A DNA stretch of 64,000 nucleotides. Source: Hyposmocoma kahamanoa. Taxonomy: Eukaryota; Arthropoda; Insecta; Lepidoptera; Cosmopterigidae. The translations under genes and the position numbers were made by a program. Shown here piece by piece: positions 42,536 to 53,240 of this stretch (its first letter is position 1; each line of letters starts with the position of its first letter). Where the stretch lies: the NCBI RefSeq assembly GCF_003589595.1, contig NW_020653415.1, positions 1,196,420-1,260,419 of the forward strand. Direction: 5' to 3'. The notes below the pieces were generated by a model. That model did not search any database and was not told the DNA's origin. It worked only from the letters and a program-made list of their open reading frames with translations.

Positions 42536-42666
42536 AACAAGTATGGTAACTCCATAAAAACGTCGCAGCGTGGCTTGTATGTGTAAGAACATTTGCATAA
42601 TCTAGCGATGCACTAGCGTTGCATAACACTGGTCGTGTTATTTTATATGGAGTTACCCCACTTGTT
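42536..42666. mobile_element. 131-bp inverted-repeat element
   Basis: AACAAGTATGGTAACTCCAT at the left is complementary, with few differences, to ATGGAGTTACCCCACTTGTT at the right. The left half resembles 14287-14325. Non-coding, MITE-like; class unknown. Confidence 0.6.
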
Positions 42667-43315
42667 TTATTCTACTATTATTATTGCACACTACATTAAT
42701 GTCACTTTCTAAAGGTTCATCCACACTAACCATTACTGACGTAGTACTTAACGTCGCGGAATCTCATGATGAAAGACTGATTTTTAAAATATTTCGAGCA
42801 AAATTTTAGTTAATATAAAATTTGGTTTTTTATATTCTAAATGCGTAAGCCGAGCGATCCTTTTTGAACTAGGTTATCTTCGTAGCTATTCCAAATATCA
42901 GGGAATTTTCAATCATACCTAATTTAGCTATAAAACAGATACACAATTTGATAAAAATTTCTCAGATTACCAAATTGTTTTACTCATTCCATGGGCTCCC
43001 TTTTCCCCGAGGTTGTCATAGTAGCCTGAAACCAACGCTGACAATTTAGCGAATTCACGCTCCCTCCGGTATAAAATTACGACGCTTATTTACATTTTTA
43101 GGACACCGTGGTGAACGTGCAAATACCCTCTCTTTATATTCAACGTATACATAGGTTTTGTATAAATTAATTTGATTAGCATATGGAGATGGTATTGAAT
43201 TTTAAGCCGCCTATCAAAAATTTCAGATAACGAAATCAGTATAGCAATATTTACCTAAAGTCTGTAACAGATATTAGTTTTCGCGATTACTATGCATTTG
43301 TTTTTTCAAACAACT
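42667..43315. other. Unassigned DNA
   Basis: Nothing recognised. Confidence 0.4.
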
Positions 43316-43412
43316 CCTTGTGAAAGAGTATGTACAGGGAAATACTGTCACCTTACCTATTTCTACTACCAAGCAGTAATGTGAGCATTACTGCGTTTTG
43401 TTTTGAAGGGAA
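43316..43412 (+). repeat. SINE-A head fragment
   Basis: CTCCTTGTGAAAGAGTATG, CCTTACCTATTTCTACTACC, GTGAGCATTACTGCGTTT. Confidence 0.65.
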
Positions 43413-44094
43413 TTTAAGTGAATACATTTAGATTTAAGTACAAGGTACCTTTTGGTCAACCAAAAGAGCATACTTTGAAAGTAATCTTATTAATAGTAAC
43501 CTTATTGGTTCCAGAATCGAAGTGCTGGGCCGTCGTTCTTAATGAAATATGATTTCTTCTCCTTTTTTGTTCGTGGAATGGAAATTAACATTAACATACA
43601 AAAAATATCTGTTTTTACCTACGCGGCCGCTCGATCTAGGCGAAGCGAGCAAATAGAAAGCTAAAACGAGTCTATCTGTACTTGTTAATCACATTAATCA
43701 TTGGTCGTAGTTTCTTATTTAAAAAAGATGAAATAATATCTGGATATGTGTTACAATCTAAACCTTACGTTGTTGACATATCGTTGAAAGTTCTATACCT
43801 TTTATTGCAAGTTACGACGGCTTGTCTTATTTTGCTTTTTGATTATATATTAAAATTGCATTCAATGTGCTGCTATCTAGCGGTAAATGGCTGAAAGACG
43901 AAGAACGATCGTCGTCTACGAGTAGCGTGAAAGATTAGAATCGTTTACATATTTATTTTTATATATTGAAACTATTATTACACAAATATATATTACGTAT
44001 GTCAAAATAAAATGTGTCAATATCTATAAATAAAGTAATTTAATTAGTTTATACTTAAGCTATTTTATTTATTTATATATTTTAGCACACGTCA
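43413..44094. other. Unassigned AT-rich DNA
   Basis: Nothing recognised. Confidence 0.4.
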
Positions 44095-45487
44095 ACAATC
44101 ACACACATAGTTTATATATGTGTTATACTATTACACACACGTTATGTATGTATTGTTTGCACTCGAGTCCGTGCTTCACTCATATCGGGCTTGCTGAAAA
44201 CTAGCGCTACACTGAATTACTTATATTAGGGGTTAAAGTATGAAATTGCCGTTTCGCACTGAAAAATTAAAACAATTTTTTTTAAGATTAAATATACTTG
44301 TTTAATCAAAGTTTTTTCCCTTGTTGTCTATACATTTCTGCCATGTAATCGGAAGGTCATTTAAACCTTTGCGATAGAAGTCTGGAGACCTGGACTCCAC
44401 AGCTGTGTGAAGGGATTTTTGTACTGCTTCCTGGGAATTTTATTTCCATACAAAAAAAAATCAAATTGCGGGAAAAAATGGTAGTCGGTCGGGGCGAGGT
44501 CCGACAGAATATGTAGGATGATGGATAATTTATATCTGCAGGTCTTGTAGTAGTAAAACTGTTTCTCAAGCAGTGTGAGGTGTTGCGTTATCATAGAGCA
44601 ATAAAAGAAGAAGATGAAGATGAAGCTGTTTTGCTGCGAGTTCCGTCGTCATTATTCAAACGCCATATGTCATATTGTGGGTATGCTAACATTAAACCAT
44701 GACGTTTCGTGGTAGTTTGATACGGATCGGCTTCCATCATTACCTTCAATTCAACGTTATTTACATTTGTGACTGGTCTTCCTCGTGGTTCTTTCTTCAA
44801 GTCGTAATTTGCCGTATTGCCGGCGTTTGCCGTATTTGCGTATGCTGTATCCTCTCCAAATACAGCATTGACAGTTTCTGCTACGTTAAGTCCATGTGGA
44901 AATTCGTATTCGAATATTAGGTACTCAGATTTTCGCTGTATCCATCTTCACGTTAAAAGCTGAATGTAAAAACAATTGAAAGTCGAACAATCAAATATCA
45001 TGTTTTTTAAGTTAAGCATGTTTTACTTTTCGTGTGAAAAACGTTTCACTCTGAAATCGGACACCATACAGGTTTAATTTTAATTTAAAGTGGCCAGTAA
45101 AATAAATCGGCAATTTCATATTTAAACCCCTATTATTATTACTCGTATATAATAATAACGTAAAACGTAATGCGTAAAACGTAATGTTATAACATTAAAA
45201 ACTTAAAACTATAACATAATACAATAAATAGACAGAGATAAGTAATTTGCACACAAATGCAATTTACTTTTGATAATTTCACATCACAGTTAACACAATA
45301 GTAATTGAGTGTCGCGGCGCACACAAACGGGACTTTCTCAGCATTTTGCTATGCGCAGGTTATCCTACCTATAGCGCTAGTTTTCAGCAAGCCCGATACG
45401 AGTGAAGCACGGACTCGAGTGCAAACAATACACACATAACGTGTGTGTAATAGTATAACACATATATAAAGTGTGTGTGTGATAGTT
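44095..45487. mobile_element. Fold-back element with 115-bp arms, carrying a mariner
   Basis: 44095-44209 and 45372-45487 are inverted copies of each other over about 115 bp at high identity, for example GTTATACTATTACACACACG, GCACTCGAGTCCGTGCTTCA and GGGCTTGCTGAAAACTAGCG. A mariner fills 44229-45130; without it the element would be near 490 bp. The remaining spacer is AT-rich and non-coding, with CGTAAAACGTAATG repeated. No flanking duplication could be fixed. Superfamily unknown. Confidence 0.75.
44229..45130 (-). mobile_element. Mariner with internal deletion, inside the fold-back element
   Basis: Ends GGGGTTAAAGTATGAAATTG and its diverged complement, with TA on both sides (44227-44228, 45131-45132); 902 bp against 1277 bp for the relative at 47243. 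Minus-strand pieces align with that transposase: KEPRGRPVTNVNNVELK (linker), DLAPTDYHFF (third catalytic Asp region), and FYRKGLNDLPITWQKCIDN before the stop. Most of the catalytic domain is missing and frames are broken. Divergence from the copy at 47243 is substantial, so it is older. Confidence 0.82.
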
Positions 45488-45682
45488 TTTAAGTTCATTC
45501 ATGTGTGTCTTGGCGAACACATTAAAGTTTTCTTATTCTTATTATTCTTATTCTAAGTATGCATAGTTGTGCCTTTTTTCGTTACTAGGGCAGTATATGT
45601 GAACACATTTAATATACAAGCCACGACACTTTAAACTGCACGACTATCTGTCATCACGACATAATGGGAACGCGCCCAAAGA
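45488..45682. other. Unassigned DNA with a TTATTC repeat
   Basis: 45528-45557 is a TTATTC/TTATTA tract that could be a retroposon tail; nothing upstream identifies it. Confidence 0.4.
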
Positions 45683-45833
45683 GTGTTGATGAAATTACAA
45701 GCATATGGGACTTGTCAACTTATGTCTCAGGGTGGCAGGTGCAGTGGCCGCAATGCCACGGGACGAACAACTCGTGCGCTTGGTGGTAAGCGACACGCCT
45801 GTCCATAAGATCTGAGAGCCACTCCCATTGCGC
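45683..45833. repeat. Two SINE-A pieces joined in opposite orientation
   Basis: 45683-45756 is plus (GAAATTACAAGCATATGGGA ... GGTGCAGTGGCCGCAATGCC); 45757-45833 is minus (ACGGGACGAACAACTCGTGC, GGTGGTAAGCGACACGCC). The junction carries no extra bases. Confidence 0.7.
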
Positions 45834-45865
45834 TGGTATATCATATTCTGCTTACATATAAAGTA

Positions 45866-46024
45866 ATAACGCACTGACTCATAGAAGACCTTATATTACT
45901 GGCGCCATGAACTCACGAGAGAAATAAATATAGGCCATACAAATATTTCTCCAGGCCCGGGAATCAAGCCCGGAACCTCTTGCGTGGCAGCCCAGGATGG
46001 TAACCGTTCGGCCACGGAAGTAGT
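45866..46024 (-). repeat. SINE-B copy with internal deletion
   Basis: GAACTCACGAGAGAAATAAA, a box B variant (GGGAATCAAGCCCGGAAC) and CCGTTCGGCCACGGAAG; much of the 3' body is missing. Confidence 0.7.
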
Positions 46025-46260
46025 CAAATATATGTTTTAATAGTATTTATTATGTGTATTTAGGAAGATATTCTTTACATGTAGTAGAAATTGGTACAAG
46101 AAATAAGGCCACCCATTAATTTACTATATTTTTATATTTAAGGCACTGTTCTGCGACTGTAATATTATGCTCAATAAAGATTATTTTTCATTCATTCATT
46201 TTCATACATTATTATTTAAGTAGGTGTGTGCTGTGTGTGTAATGTGGATTATTATATTTT
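46025..46260. other. Unassigned DNA with CATT repeat
   Basis: CAATAAAGATTATTTTTCATTC and the CATT repeats (46188-46204) look like a LINE polyadenylation end and tail. Confidence 0.35.
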
Positions 46261-47230
46261 TAGTGAAATTACAGGCACATGGGACATGTCAACTTATGTC
46301 GCAGGGTGACTGGCACAGGGCTCCTTGTGAAAGAGTTCGCCCAGGGAAGTACTGCCGCCTTACCTATTTCTGCCGCCAAGCAGTAATGCTAGCAATACTG
46401 TGTTCCGGTTTTGAAGGGTAAGGGTGCTGGTGAAATTATCCGCTCACGCGATACATGCGGCCGTGGACGCATACCACACCTAGAGGTGCCGGTATCGAAG
46501 TTTTAACGGGTAAAAGAACTAATATTAATTGCTATTTCGGTAACTACTCTAGCAAACCATAAAGTTTTAATGCTTGGGTCTGTCATTTAAAAAAAATAAA
46601 CAACTCAAAAATACGTCACGACAATCGTGTGAGTGTTATTGTTTGGGCTGGTGATTTCGGTGTTTATTTATTGAAAACATACCGTAAGTAGCGTTTTTTA
46701 AGTTTACCCTGAATATAAATGTTTATAAACTATACCTACTTTAAGGATAATTTCATGGTAAACGAACCACTCAAACGGAATATTATCATATTTATCCAAG
46801 TACACCAAAAATTTCATTAGTGCTTTTTAAGTGCCGGATTTGCGGTGTATTACTGCATTTTATATGAGATGTTTTTGTTGGTAGTACGGAGGCTATTTAT
46901 TTAGCAATGCAGAATAATAATTATTATTTATAAATACTTGTATTTAAACTAATTGCTTTTCTTATTTGCGAAACCAGATAGCCGCCATTTTGCGGTAGGT
47001 TTATCCAATCTTTTAAGGGCCGTGTAGGTGGGGGTAGCGCATCGCGTGAGCGGTTAAAGGCACGTGGGACTTGTCAACTTATGTCTCAGGTTGGCGGGCG
47101 CAGTGGCAGTGCTCCTCAGATCTTTGCGATTTAAAGCTTTGAGTGGCACTGCTACTGTTACAGACAGGCGTGTCACTTACCACCAGGCGCACGACTTGTT
47201 CGACCCGTCACTAAGTATCATAAAAAATCT
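46261..47230 (+). repeat. Rearranged SINE-A, split by a 615-bp element
   Basis: 46261-46317 is a middle piece (GTGAAATTACAGGCACATGG ... GGTGACTGGCACAG); directly after it a second copy begins at its head (GGCTCCTTGTGAAAGAG), runs to GAAATTA at 46438 and resumes at 47057 (AAGGCACGTGGGACTTGTC) to the tail at 47230. So it is a tandem pair whose second member is interrupted. Confidence 0.75.
46439..47053. mobile_element. 615-bp inverted-repeat element with TTA flanks (PIF/Harbinger-like)
   Basis: CCGCTCACGCGAT (46440-46452) and ATCGCGTGAGCGG (47041-47053) are perfect 13-bp terminal repeats. TTA stands at 46436-46438 and 47054-47056, and the SINE-A reads straight across when the element is removed. 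One unpaired T follows the left TTA. A 3-bp TTA duplication points to PIF/Harbinger, but no transposase frame is present and the interior is AT-rich. Confidence 0.78.
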
Positions 47231-47242
47231 ATAATAATATTA

Positions 47243-48519
47243 GGGGTTAAAGTATGAAATTGCCGTTTTATTGCAATAGGTTCTTTGAATTTTCATAGAA
47301 TCTTCATGGTTTGAGGTTTTCGAATGAAACTTTTTTCAAATGGTTTCTGTGATTTTTTTTTTAAATTTGAAACATTTGAATATCGACTTTCAATTGTTTT
47401 TGTTATTCAATTTAGACAAGAAAGATGGATACTGCGAAAATTCGAGTGATTTTTGAATACGAGTTCCGACGCGGAACTAACGCGGCAGAGACAGCCCGCA
47501 ATATCAATGCTGCGTTTGGAGAGGGGTCTACTAATGAACGCACCGTGCGATTTTGGTTTAAACGCTTTCGTGATGGAAATTTCGACTTAAAGAACGAGCC
47601 ACGAGGAAGACCGCCCACACAGGTGAATAACGATGAATTAAGAGAGATAGTGGAAGCCGATCCTAGTCAAACTACCCAGGAATTAGCGGCATGATTTAAC
47701 GTTACCTTACCCACAATATTGACTCACTTGCGTCAAATCAATAAAATAAAAAAATACGAAAAATGGGTGCCTCATGATTTGACTGATCTGCAGAAAGAAA
47801 CGCGTGTTGAAACTTGTGTTGCCTTGTTGAACCGGTACAGAAATGAAGGAATATTGGATCGAATTGTAACATGTGATGAAAAGTGGATTCCTTATGATAA
47901 CCGGAAAAGAAAAATGCAATGGCTGACCCCAGGTCAAATGCCACAACAGTGTCCTAAAGCAAAACTTACCAATAAAAAGGTAATGGTAACTGTTTGGTGG
48001 TCTCAGCATGGTGTTATTCACTATAGTTTTCTCCGATCTGGTCAAGCAATAACGGCAGATGTCTATTGTGCCGAACTCCGAACCATGTTGACAAAACTAG
48101 CAGTAAAACAGCCCCGACTCATGAATCGATCTTCACCATTATTGCTCTACGACAACGCGAGACCTCACACAGCACGAGAAACCATTTTGACCCTTCAGGA
48201 ACTGCAGTTAGAAACCATTCGTCATCCTCCGTATTCACCAGACCTTGCTCCAACGGACTACCATTTTTTTCGTGATTTGGACAATTATCTACGTGACAAG
48301 AAGTTTTCTTCCCAGGAGGCAGTACAAAATGCTTTCACACAGTTTGTGCAGTCTAGATCGTCGGTGTTCTATCGCAAAGGCATTAATAACCTTCCCATTA
48401 GATGGCAGCAATGTATAGATAATAATGGCAACTATTTTGATTAAATAAATTTGTTAAAAATTTAAAAAATAAACAATTTAGATTTTCAGTACAAATCGGC
48501 AATTTCATACTTTAACCCC
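47243..48519 (+). mobile_element. Nearly complete mariner element, 1277 bp
   Basis: Terminal repeats GGGGTTAAAGTATGAAATTG (left) and CAATTTCATACTTTAACCCC (right) match perfectly over 23 bp or more, with the TA target duplicated at 47241-47242 and 48520-48521. The length fits a complete mariner. It begins 12 bp after the SINE-A tail. The single transposase frame is intact except for one stop codon (next entry). Confidence 0.92.
47425..48444 (+). pseudogene. Mariner transposase, one in-frame stop
   Basis: A 339-codon frame, the family's usual length, with a single TGA at 47692-47694 (codon 90) and no frameshift. Order: N-terminal helix-turn-helix (RVIFEYEFRRGTNAAETARN; RTVRFWFKRFRDGNFDL), linker NEPRGRPPTQVNN, WVPHDLTD signature at about residue 114, then the catalytic triad in TCDEKW (Asp151), YDNARPH (Asp243) and YSPDLAPTD (Asp278). 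The 34 residues between the last two make it a DD34D mariner. Transposase would cut and paste the element at TA sites in the nucleus. The stop is in the position of an expected Arg/Lys (ELAA-stop-FNV), consistent with CGA to TGA by CpG decay. As it stands the product would be an 89-residue DNA-binding piece. Confidence 0.92.
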
Positions 48520-48521
48520 TA

Positions 48522-48881
48522 TTATAAAACGCCTAAATGGTATCCTCTATTATGAGACCCCATTAACGTTTCATGCACCTCCTATTTTTTTCGCTGACAT
48601 GGACGGCTTGTAAAATGGAATGTACCTTTGGGGATAAATATTGAACCACTTTGAGAATCATCGTTCTAGAGGCAAGGGTGGTTTTAACTATCAATCCATA
48701 TACCGATATTATGCATGCGTAAGTAATTCTGTTATGTTTGCACGCCAAAATTCTGAACCAATATTAATTAAGTTTGGTGTAGAGATAAACGGAACCTACA
48801 AGAAGGATATTGGCTCCTTTTTGCTACTGTTTGTAAAATTAATTTTAAAAGAGGTGAAATAGAAAACTATGAAAATGTTAA
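48522..48881. other. Unassigned DNA
   Basis: Nothing recognised. Confidence 0.4.
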
Positions 48882-49236
48882 TTTTAATACAAAGATCGAA
48901 TACTTAGAAAAACTTTCTTCGGTCCGGCCAGATTATGCTGCGCTATGCCAACTAAGCAATGGAACGAACCAGTGAACCTCACGAATTTTCTATGTGCTTG
49001 TTGTTGGATCTTTGTATTTGGTTTTCAACGACTATTTAGACGTAGAAAGTATTTCTTACTTACTTTACAGCTACCAGACTTGGCTAGAGATGTCGCTATT
49101 AACTCCTTATTAAATTTCTATTGAATTGATATTCAATTATTTTTTGTGAAATTACTCCACCAGTTGTTATAATTATTAACACAAAGAACTTAGAAAAAAT
49201 ACCTTCGATCGGGCCGGATTCGAACGACGTCTGAAA
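48882..49236 (-). repeat. SINE-C tandem pair, second member partial
   Basis: First member 48882-49042 (TACAAAGATCGAATACTTAG, box A/B region shortened, CTATGTGCTTGTTGTTGG); a linker with TTTACAGCTACCAGACTTGG and AGATGTCGCTATT; second member 49125-49236 (TGATATTCAATTATTTTTTG ... GGCCGGATTCGAACGACGTC). The same member-linker-member order occurs at 53240-53800. Confidence 0.65.
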
Positions 49237-49444
49237 ATTGACGTATGAACATTTTTAAGAGTATAGTGCAGTAAACTCGCGGCACCAGCTAGTAATATTT
49301 CTTTTTTTTTAAATTTTATATTATTCAGATACACTTTAAGAACTTAATCTAGAATGTTGAACAAATACTTGTACGTACAGCGTAATTATGCGAAGTGTAA
49401 ACATATTTGCGTAAGGATTACAAAAAAAAAGAATAATTGTACCT
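49237..49444. other. Unassigned AT-rich DNA
   Basis: Nothing recognised. Confidence 0.35.
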
Positions 49445-49535
49445 TTTTTGTAAAAAAACCGACCTCAAATGTTCGTGGAATAACTTCGATTTGCCAAGTT
49501 TTATTGAAATCGGTTACCGGAAAGTGTGTGAAGTG
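49445..49535 (+). repeat. H-family repeat, truncated
   Basis: AAAACCGACCTCAAATGTTC to ATCGGTTACCGGAAAGTG; the rest is missing. Confidence 0.65.
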
Positions 49536-50164
49536 TGTGTGTTAAAACACTTCTCACTTTTTGCAAGCTTAAAACTAATGCAAATAAAGATATTAATTTG
49601 ACAGTATTAATGAGACGACGAGTCGAAATATTTGAGAAAATTGATATAAATTCTACAAAGTTTGTTGTGGAAAAGATCAATGTGACCTCCTGATTATAGT
49701 AGTATTAGTAAATCACTGTATTCGGGACATTCACGGGGTTATAACCCCGAATGTCCCGAATACAATAATGTATTATTAAATAATATAATATAATATTGAA
49801 TAATAAAATAATTAAGAATGTATTATTTGGATAAACATTTAACATAATATTGATATGAACACAATATGATATTTAAACGAAATAAGGTTTTTGAAGATCG
49901 TCATCATTGTCAACCTTTTATACATCCCATTGTTCGGCACAGGTTTCTTGTAAGGAAAACATTTTCTTTTTGATAAAGAATTCTCGCTACAATGAATTGA
50001 ATTCCCACTACAATGAAATTCCAGATACGGAATATCGAGGAATAATAATATTGATTTTACCGAGAACCGAATTTAAAGCGTACAGTTTTAGGTGTTGATA
50101 TTCTAAATTACTATGGTGATAGTGACAGAATTAATTAATTTCGACGATCTTGTTTGGCACGATG
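49536..50164. repeat. K-repeat fragment and 48-bp palindrome in otherwise unassigned DNA
   Basis: GATCAATGTGACCTCC and TATTAGTAAATCA (49675-49714) match 23193-23240. Directly after, 49717-49764 folds back on itself with no loop (centre GGTTATAACC) and one 2-nt bulge. The remainder is AT-rich with nothing recognised. Confidence 0.6.
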
Positions 50165-50305
50165 TGGTCTATGTGCGGTCCCGGGTTCGACTCCCGAAAG
50201 GACCAATTTGGAAATTAACTTTTATAAATTGATTCAGGTTTGAATGTTTTGTGTATTAACCTGAGACCACGTAATCGATGTGGTTGTTTGGTATCACATT
50301 AGGAA
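50165..50305 (+). repeat. SINE-G copy
   Basis: GGTCCCGGGTTCGACTCCCG is a good box B/T-arm; GGACCAATTTGGAAATTAAC follows, then TGAGACCACGTAATCGATGT and GTGGTTGTTTGGTATCAC. The box A end is weak. Confidence 0.6.
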
Positions 50306-50695
50306 CAAAGACGCTGACCACAACTAGTATTATAGAAAGTAAATAAAACTACACTTGCCTTTCAGCTCGTCCCACTGCTGTGCACGGGCCCCCGCCCATT
50401 CCCGATCCCATTTATCTGTAAACTCTAAAAAAATACCAGGGCACCATAAATAATAAAGCATAATCCGCGCTATGAAACAGTAGAAGTAATATAAAATACG
50501 AAGTAATATGTTTCAGGCAAAAGACACAAAGAGGATTACCAGACTTAATATATTTAAATCAAAAGTATATAAAACGTATAAATTTCATTCGTAATGAACC
50601 AACTAATTAGGGCTATCTACGCAGAACATAAAATCCTAAATTATAAAGTCCCAGTACACTATATTTATGACCCTTTAAAACCAACAGAGTCACCT
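50306..50695. other. Unassigned DNA with N-repeat scrap
   Basis: CGTCCCACTGCTGTGCACGG at about 50368 is an N-family piece (compare 36680). Otherwise nothing. Confidence 0.4.
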
Positions 50696-50955
50696 TTATG
50701 ATACCAAGTGGCGGGACGAAAAAGTCGTGCGCCTGGTGGTAAGCGACACGCCTGTCACTCAGAGGTTAAAACCGCAAAGATCTGAAGACAAAGTTGACAA
50801 GTCTCACATGCTTGTAATTTTACCAGCACCCTTAATCGTTCAAAACCGGAACGCAGTCATGCTCACATCACCGCTTCGCAGCAGAAGTGGATAAAATGGG
50901 ACTTCTTCCCTGGACGAACTTTTTTACAAGGAGCTCTACTGCTACAAAAATATTG
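50696..50955 (-). repeat. SINE-A copy
   Basis: ATACCAAGTGGCGGGACG, GGTGGTAAGCGACACGCC, TTCAAAACCGGAACGCAG, and head end TTTTACAAGGAGCTCTACTG. Confidence 0.8.
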
Positions 50956-52089
50956 CAACTTGCTAAAGTAACGACGTTTTGAATAGTACCAATTTAAAAA
51001 TTCGTACCTAAAACTGGACCAAAATCACAGCTGTAATAAAGTATAAACTCAAACTCAAACTCGGACAAGCTATATTTAAGTACATACAGATCGTTTTTTA
51101 AATGTCCATTCTAAACTTCAACTTTTTTAATAAGGCCTCTACGGACGAGAGGGTAGGATTAACTAGCAAACTTTAGCGGTAAAACGGAAAACGTCCAACT
51201 GGCAATCATTTGAATTCGCAACGAAAACAGTCTGAAAAAGAAATGAATATTTTGTCTATGCTTAAAATCTATCAATCCAAAACATTGACTCAAAATTAAA
51301 AACTCACCTCAACTCCTTAACGCCTTTCAAAAACAAAAATATAAGCACAGATTTCAAATATTTAAAATTCTATAGAGAATAGAAACAAAAGAAACTTCGT
51401 AAAAATTTTCGAACACTGCGGTACGTCCGCCCGCGTCGAAAGACCGGCAACGACTGAAGTATGAAACGCTTTTCGAAATTTAGAGGGTTGTGTGCCACCC
51501 CTTGATGCATCCCTGTATATATTTCACTAGTCCTTCCACACCTTTTAATAAGGCTCTTTTTCCTTCAAACGTAAATATTTACTTTTGACTTTCTTGCTTT
51601 TAAAGTAATCATTTTGTGATATAATAGAACGGGACTACGTACTTTTGTTCACACTAAAATGGTCCGAATTTGTTTCGGGTCTAAAGCCTAGATTTGTGTG
51701 CATGTGTTAAGTGCCTAAGTTGTATATTTAGAGGTGTCATACGTGGTCTATACTTCGTCCACGTTACGGTGATAATTGACACCTCATTTGTACCAAAATA
51801 GTCTGGCACAATATTTCAGGAACTTGTTTGCTAAATTAAATAGATTTTGGTTGCATTAAAGTCAAAGACAGAATATGTAATTTATTTTTAATATTATAAT
51901 GAATTGGCAAAATGCCTGTGCGATTTTTTTACGTACGAAAGCACTTATTTTTGCATTTTGCGACTAGCGAACTTTAAATTAAAAAAAACTTCTTTCTGTT
52001 AAAATTAGCGCACTGTTTAATAATAAACGAGATAGGTAAGTTCATACTTCGTTAAAAACGCTCAGAAGTTGGGAATAGTGAAGGTTGGG
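50956..52089. other. Unassigned DNA
   Basis: AATAAAGTATAAACTCAAAC near 51034, repeating AAACTC, looks like a retroposon tail. 51420-51450 is GC-rich. No gene. Confidence 0.4.
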
Positions 52090-52320
52090 AAAGAACATCA
52101 AACTACACACATCTTTTACAAAGCCGTCAAAAATTATTTCATTTAGATTGAGATGCGTTACTTCATCCATCGTATTCGCCTGACATAGCTCCTTCAGATT
52201 TTCGTTTGTTTCGGTCTTTAAAACATCAAATGACGCTTAGAGCTGAACTTGACGAGTAAAGACGGGAATTTTCAAGAACGGGAAATTTTAAAACATACTG
52301 GAAGACTGGTTTTTGTAGGA
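52090..52320 (+). pseudogene. Mariner transposase fragment, catalytic end
   Basis: Reading from about 52150 gives DALLHPSYSPDIAPSDFRLF and then RSLKHQMTLRAELDE before a stop; a stop also precedes DALL. The YSPDIAPSD block is the third catalytic Asp region of mariner. No terminal repeats are seen and the sequence differs from the other mariners here, so this is a lone fragment of a further subfamily. Confidence 0.7.
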
Positions 52321-52919
52321 TGGCTAGTGAGGTTAGTAGTCACTTAGACAGTGACCAAGACTCCAGTCTCTTTCGTCCCATTTTACCACAATTAATTTGG
52401 TGCCTTTAAAGCCCAATTGTGTTTCAAAAAAATCATTAAATAATAGAAATAAATACTGAAATCTCTATAGATATCGTGTGTCTTTAGGACACGTGATGTG
52501 TTAAACTACTGGATCGATTTTGACGTCAAGTATGACGTCATAAAAAGGTAATAATACTTAGGTTGGTTGATCTTGGTACGTTACCGAAAACATATTTATG
52601 GCAGCGCATTGTTATTATAGCACCTCGTGCAATAGGTTTGATCCGTAAGGAACAGATAATCGTCTAAGATCTTTATATATCGGACGTAGTTTAACGTTTT
52701 GTTGAGTCGTTCAAAATCCCGTTATTTTTGCAGCGGAAAACTGTACGAAGTAAGAATTATATTTAAGAAAAACCCTACATTTCTCTTTTGTTCATTCTGC
52801 GGTAAAAGTTTTGTTTTTAACGTAAAGGTTGTGTTATTACAATGGCTCTACTTCAGAGACACGTGCAAATACATTTCAAAGAGACTTGAATAAATATTAT
52901 TGATACAGGAATTGAACAT
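52321..52919. other. Unassigned DNA
   Basis: Nothing recognised. Confidence 0.35.
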
Positions 52920-53240
52920 CCCCCCATGATCAGTACTAACTACGGCAAGAAGACGATAGGTTTTGAAGAATTGCAAATCGTTAACAAACTGCCCTCAAAT
53001 GTAAGGGATGCGGAGTCATTTTATTTATTTAAATCAAAATTGTATAAACATTTTAATAACGACAATTCGCTATTGAAATTAAGAGTTAATTTGTATAATA
53101 ATAAAGTAAATTTGTATCCAATGGTAGTATTTCATTGTGTAGTTTGTACCACGGCTTGGACTGGAGTATTGTTAATTTACTGATTAGTTTTTAAGTCCTC
53201 ATGTAGGTGACAATTGTCTTAATGAGAATAAAGTAATTAT
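52920..53240 (+). mobile_element. LINE 3' fragment with C-terminal peptide
   Basis: The frame from about 52926 reads TNYGKKTIGFEELQIVNKLP and SNVRDAESFYLFKSKLYKHF, the kind of C-terminal block that closes many non-LTR reverse transcriptase ORFs ('..FEG...N.LP..I....S...FK..L'). It is followed by AT-rich sequence and AGAATAAAGTAATTATTAAT, a probable end. 5' truncated. Confidence 0.6.
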
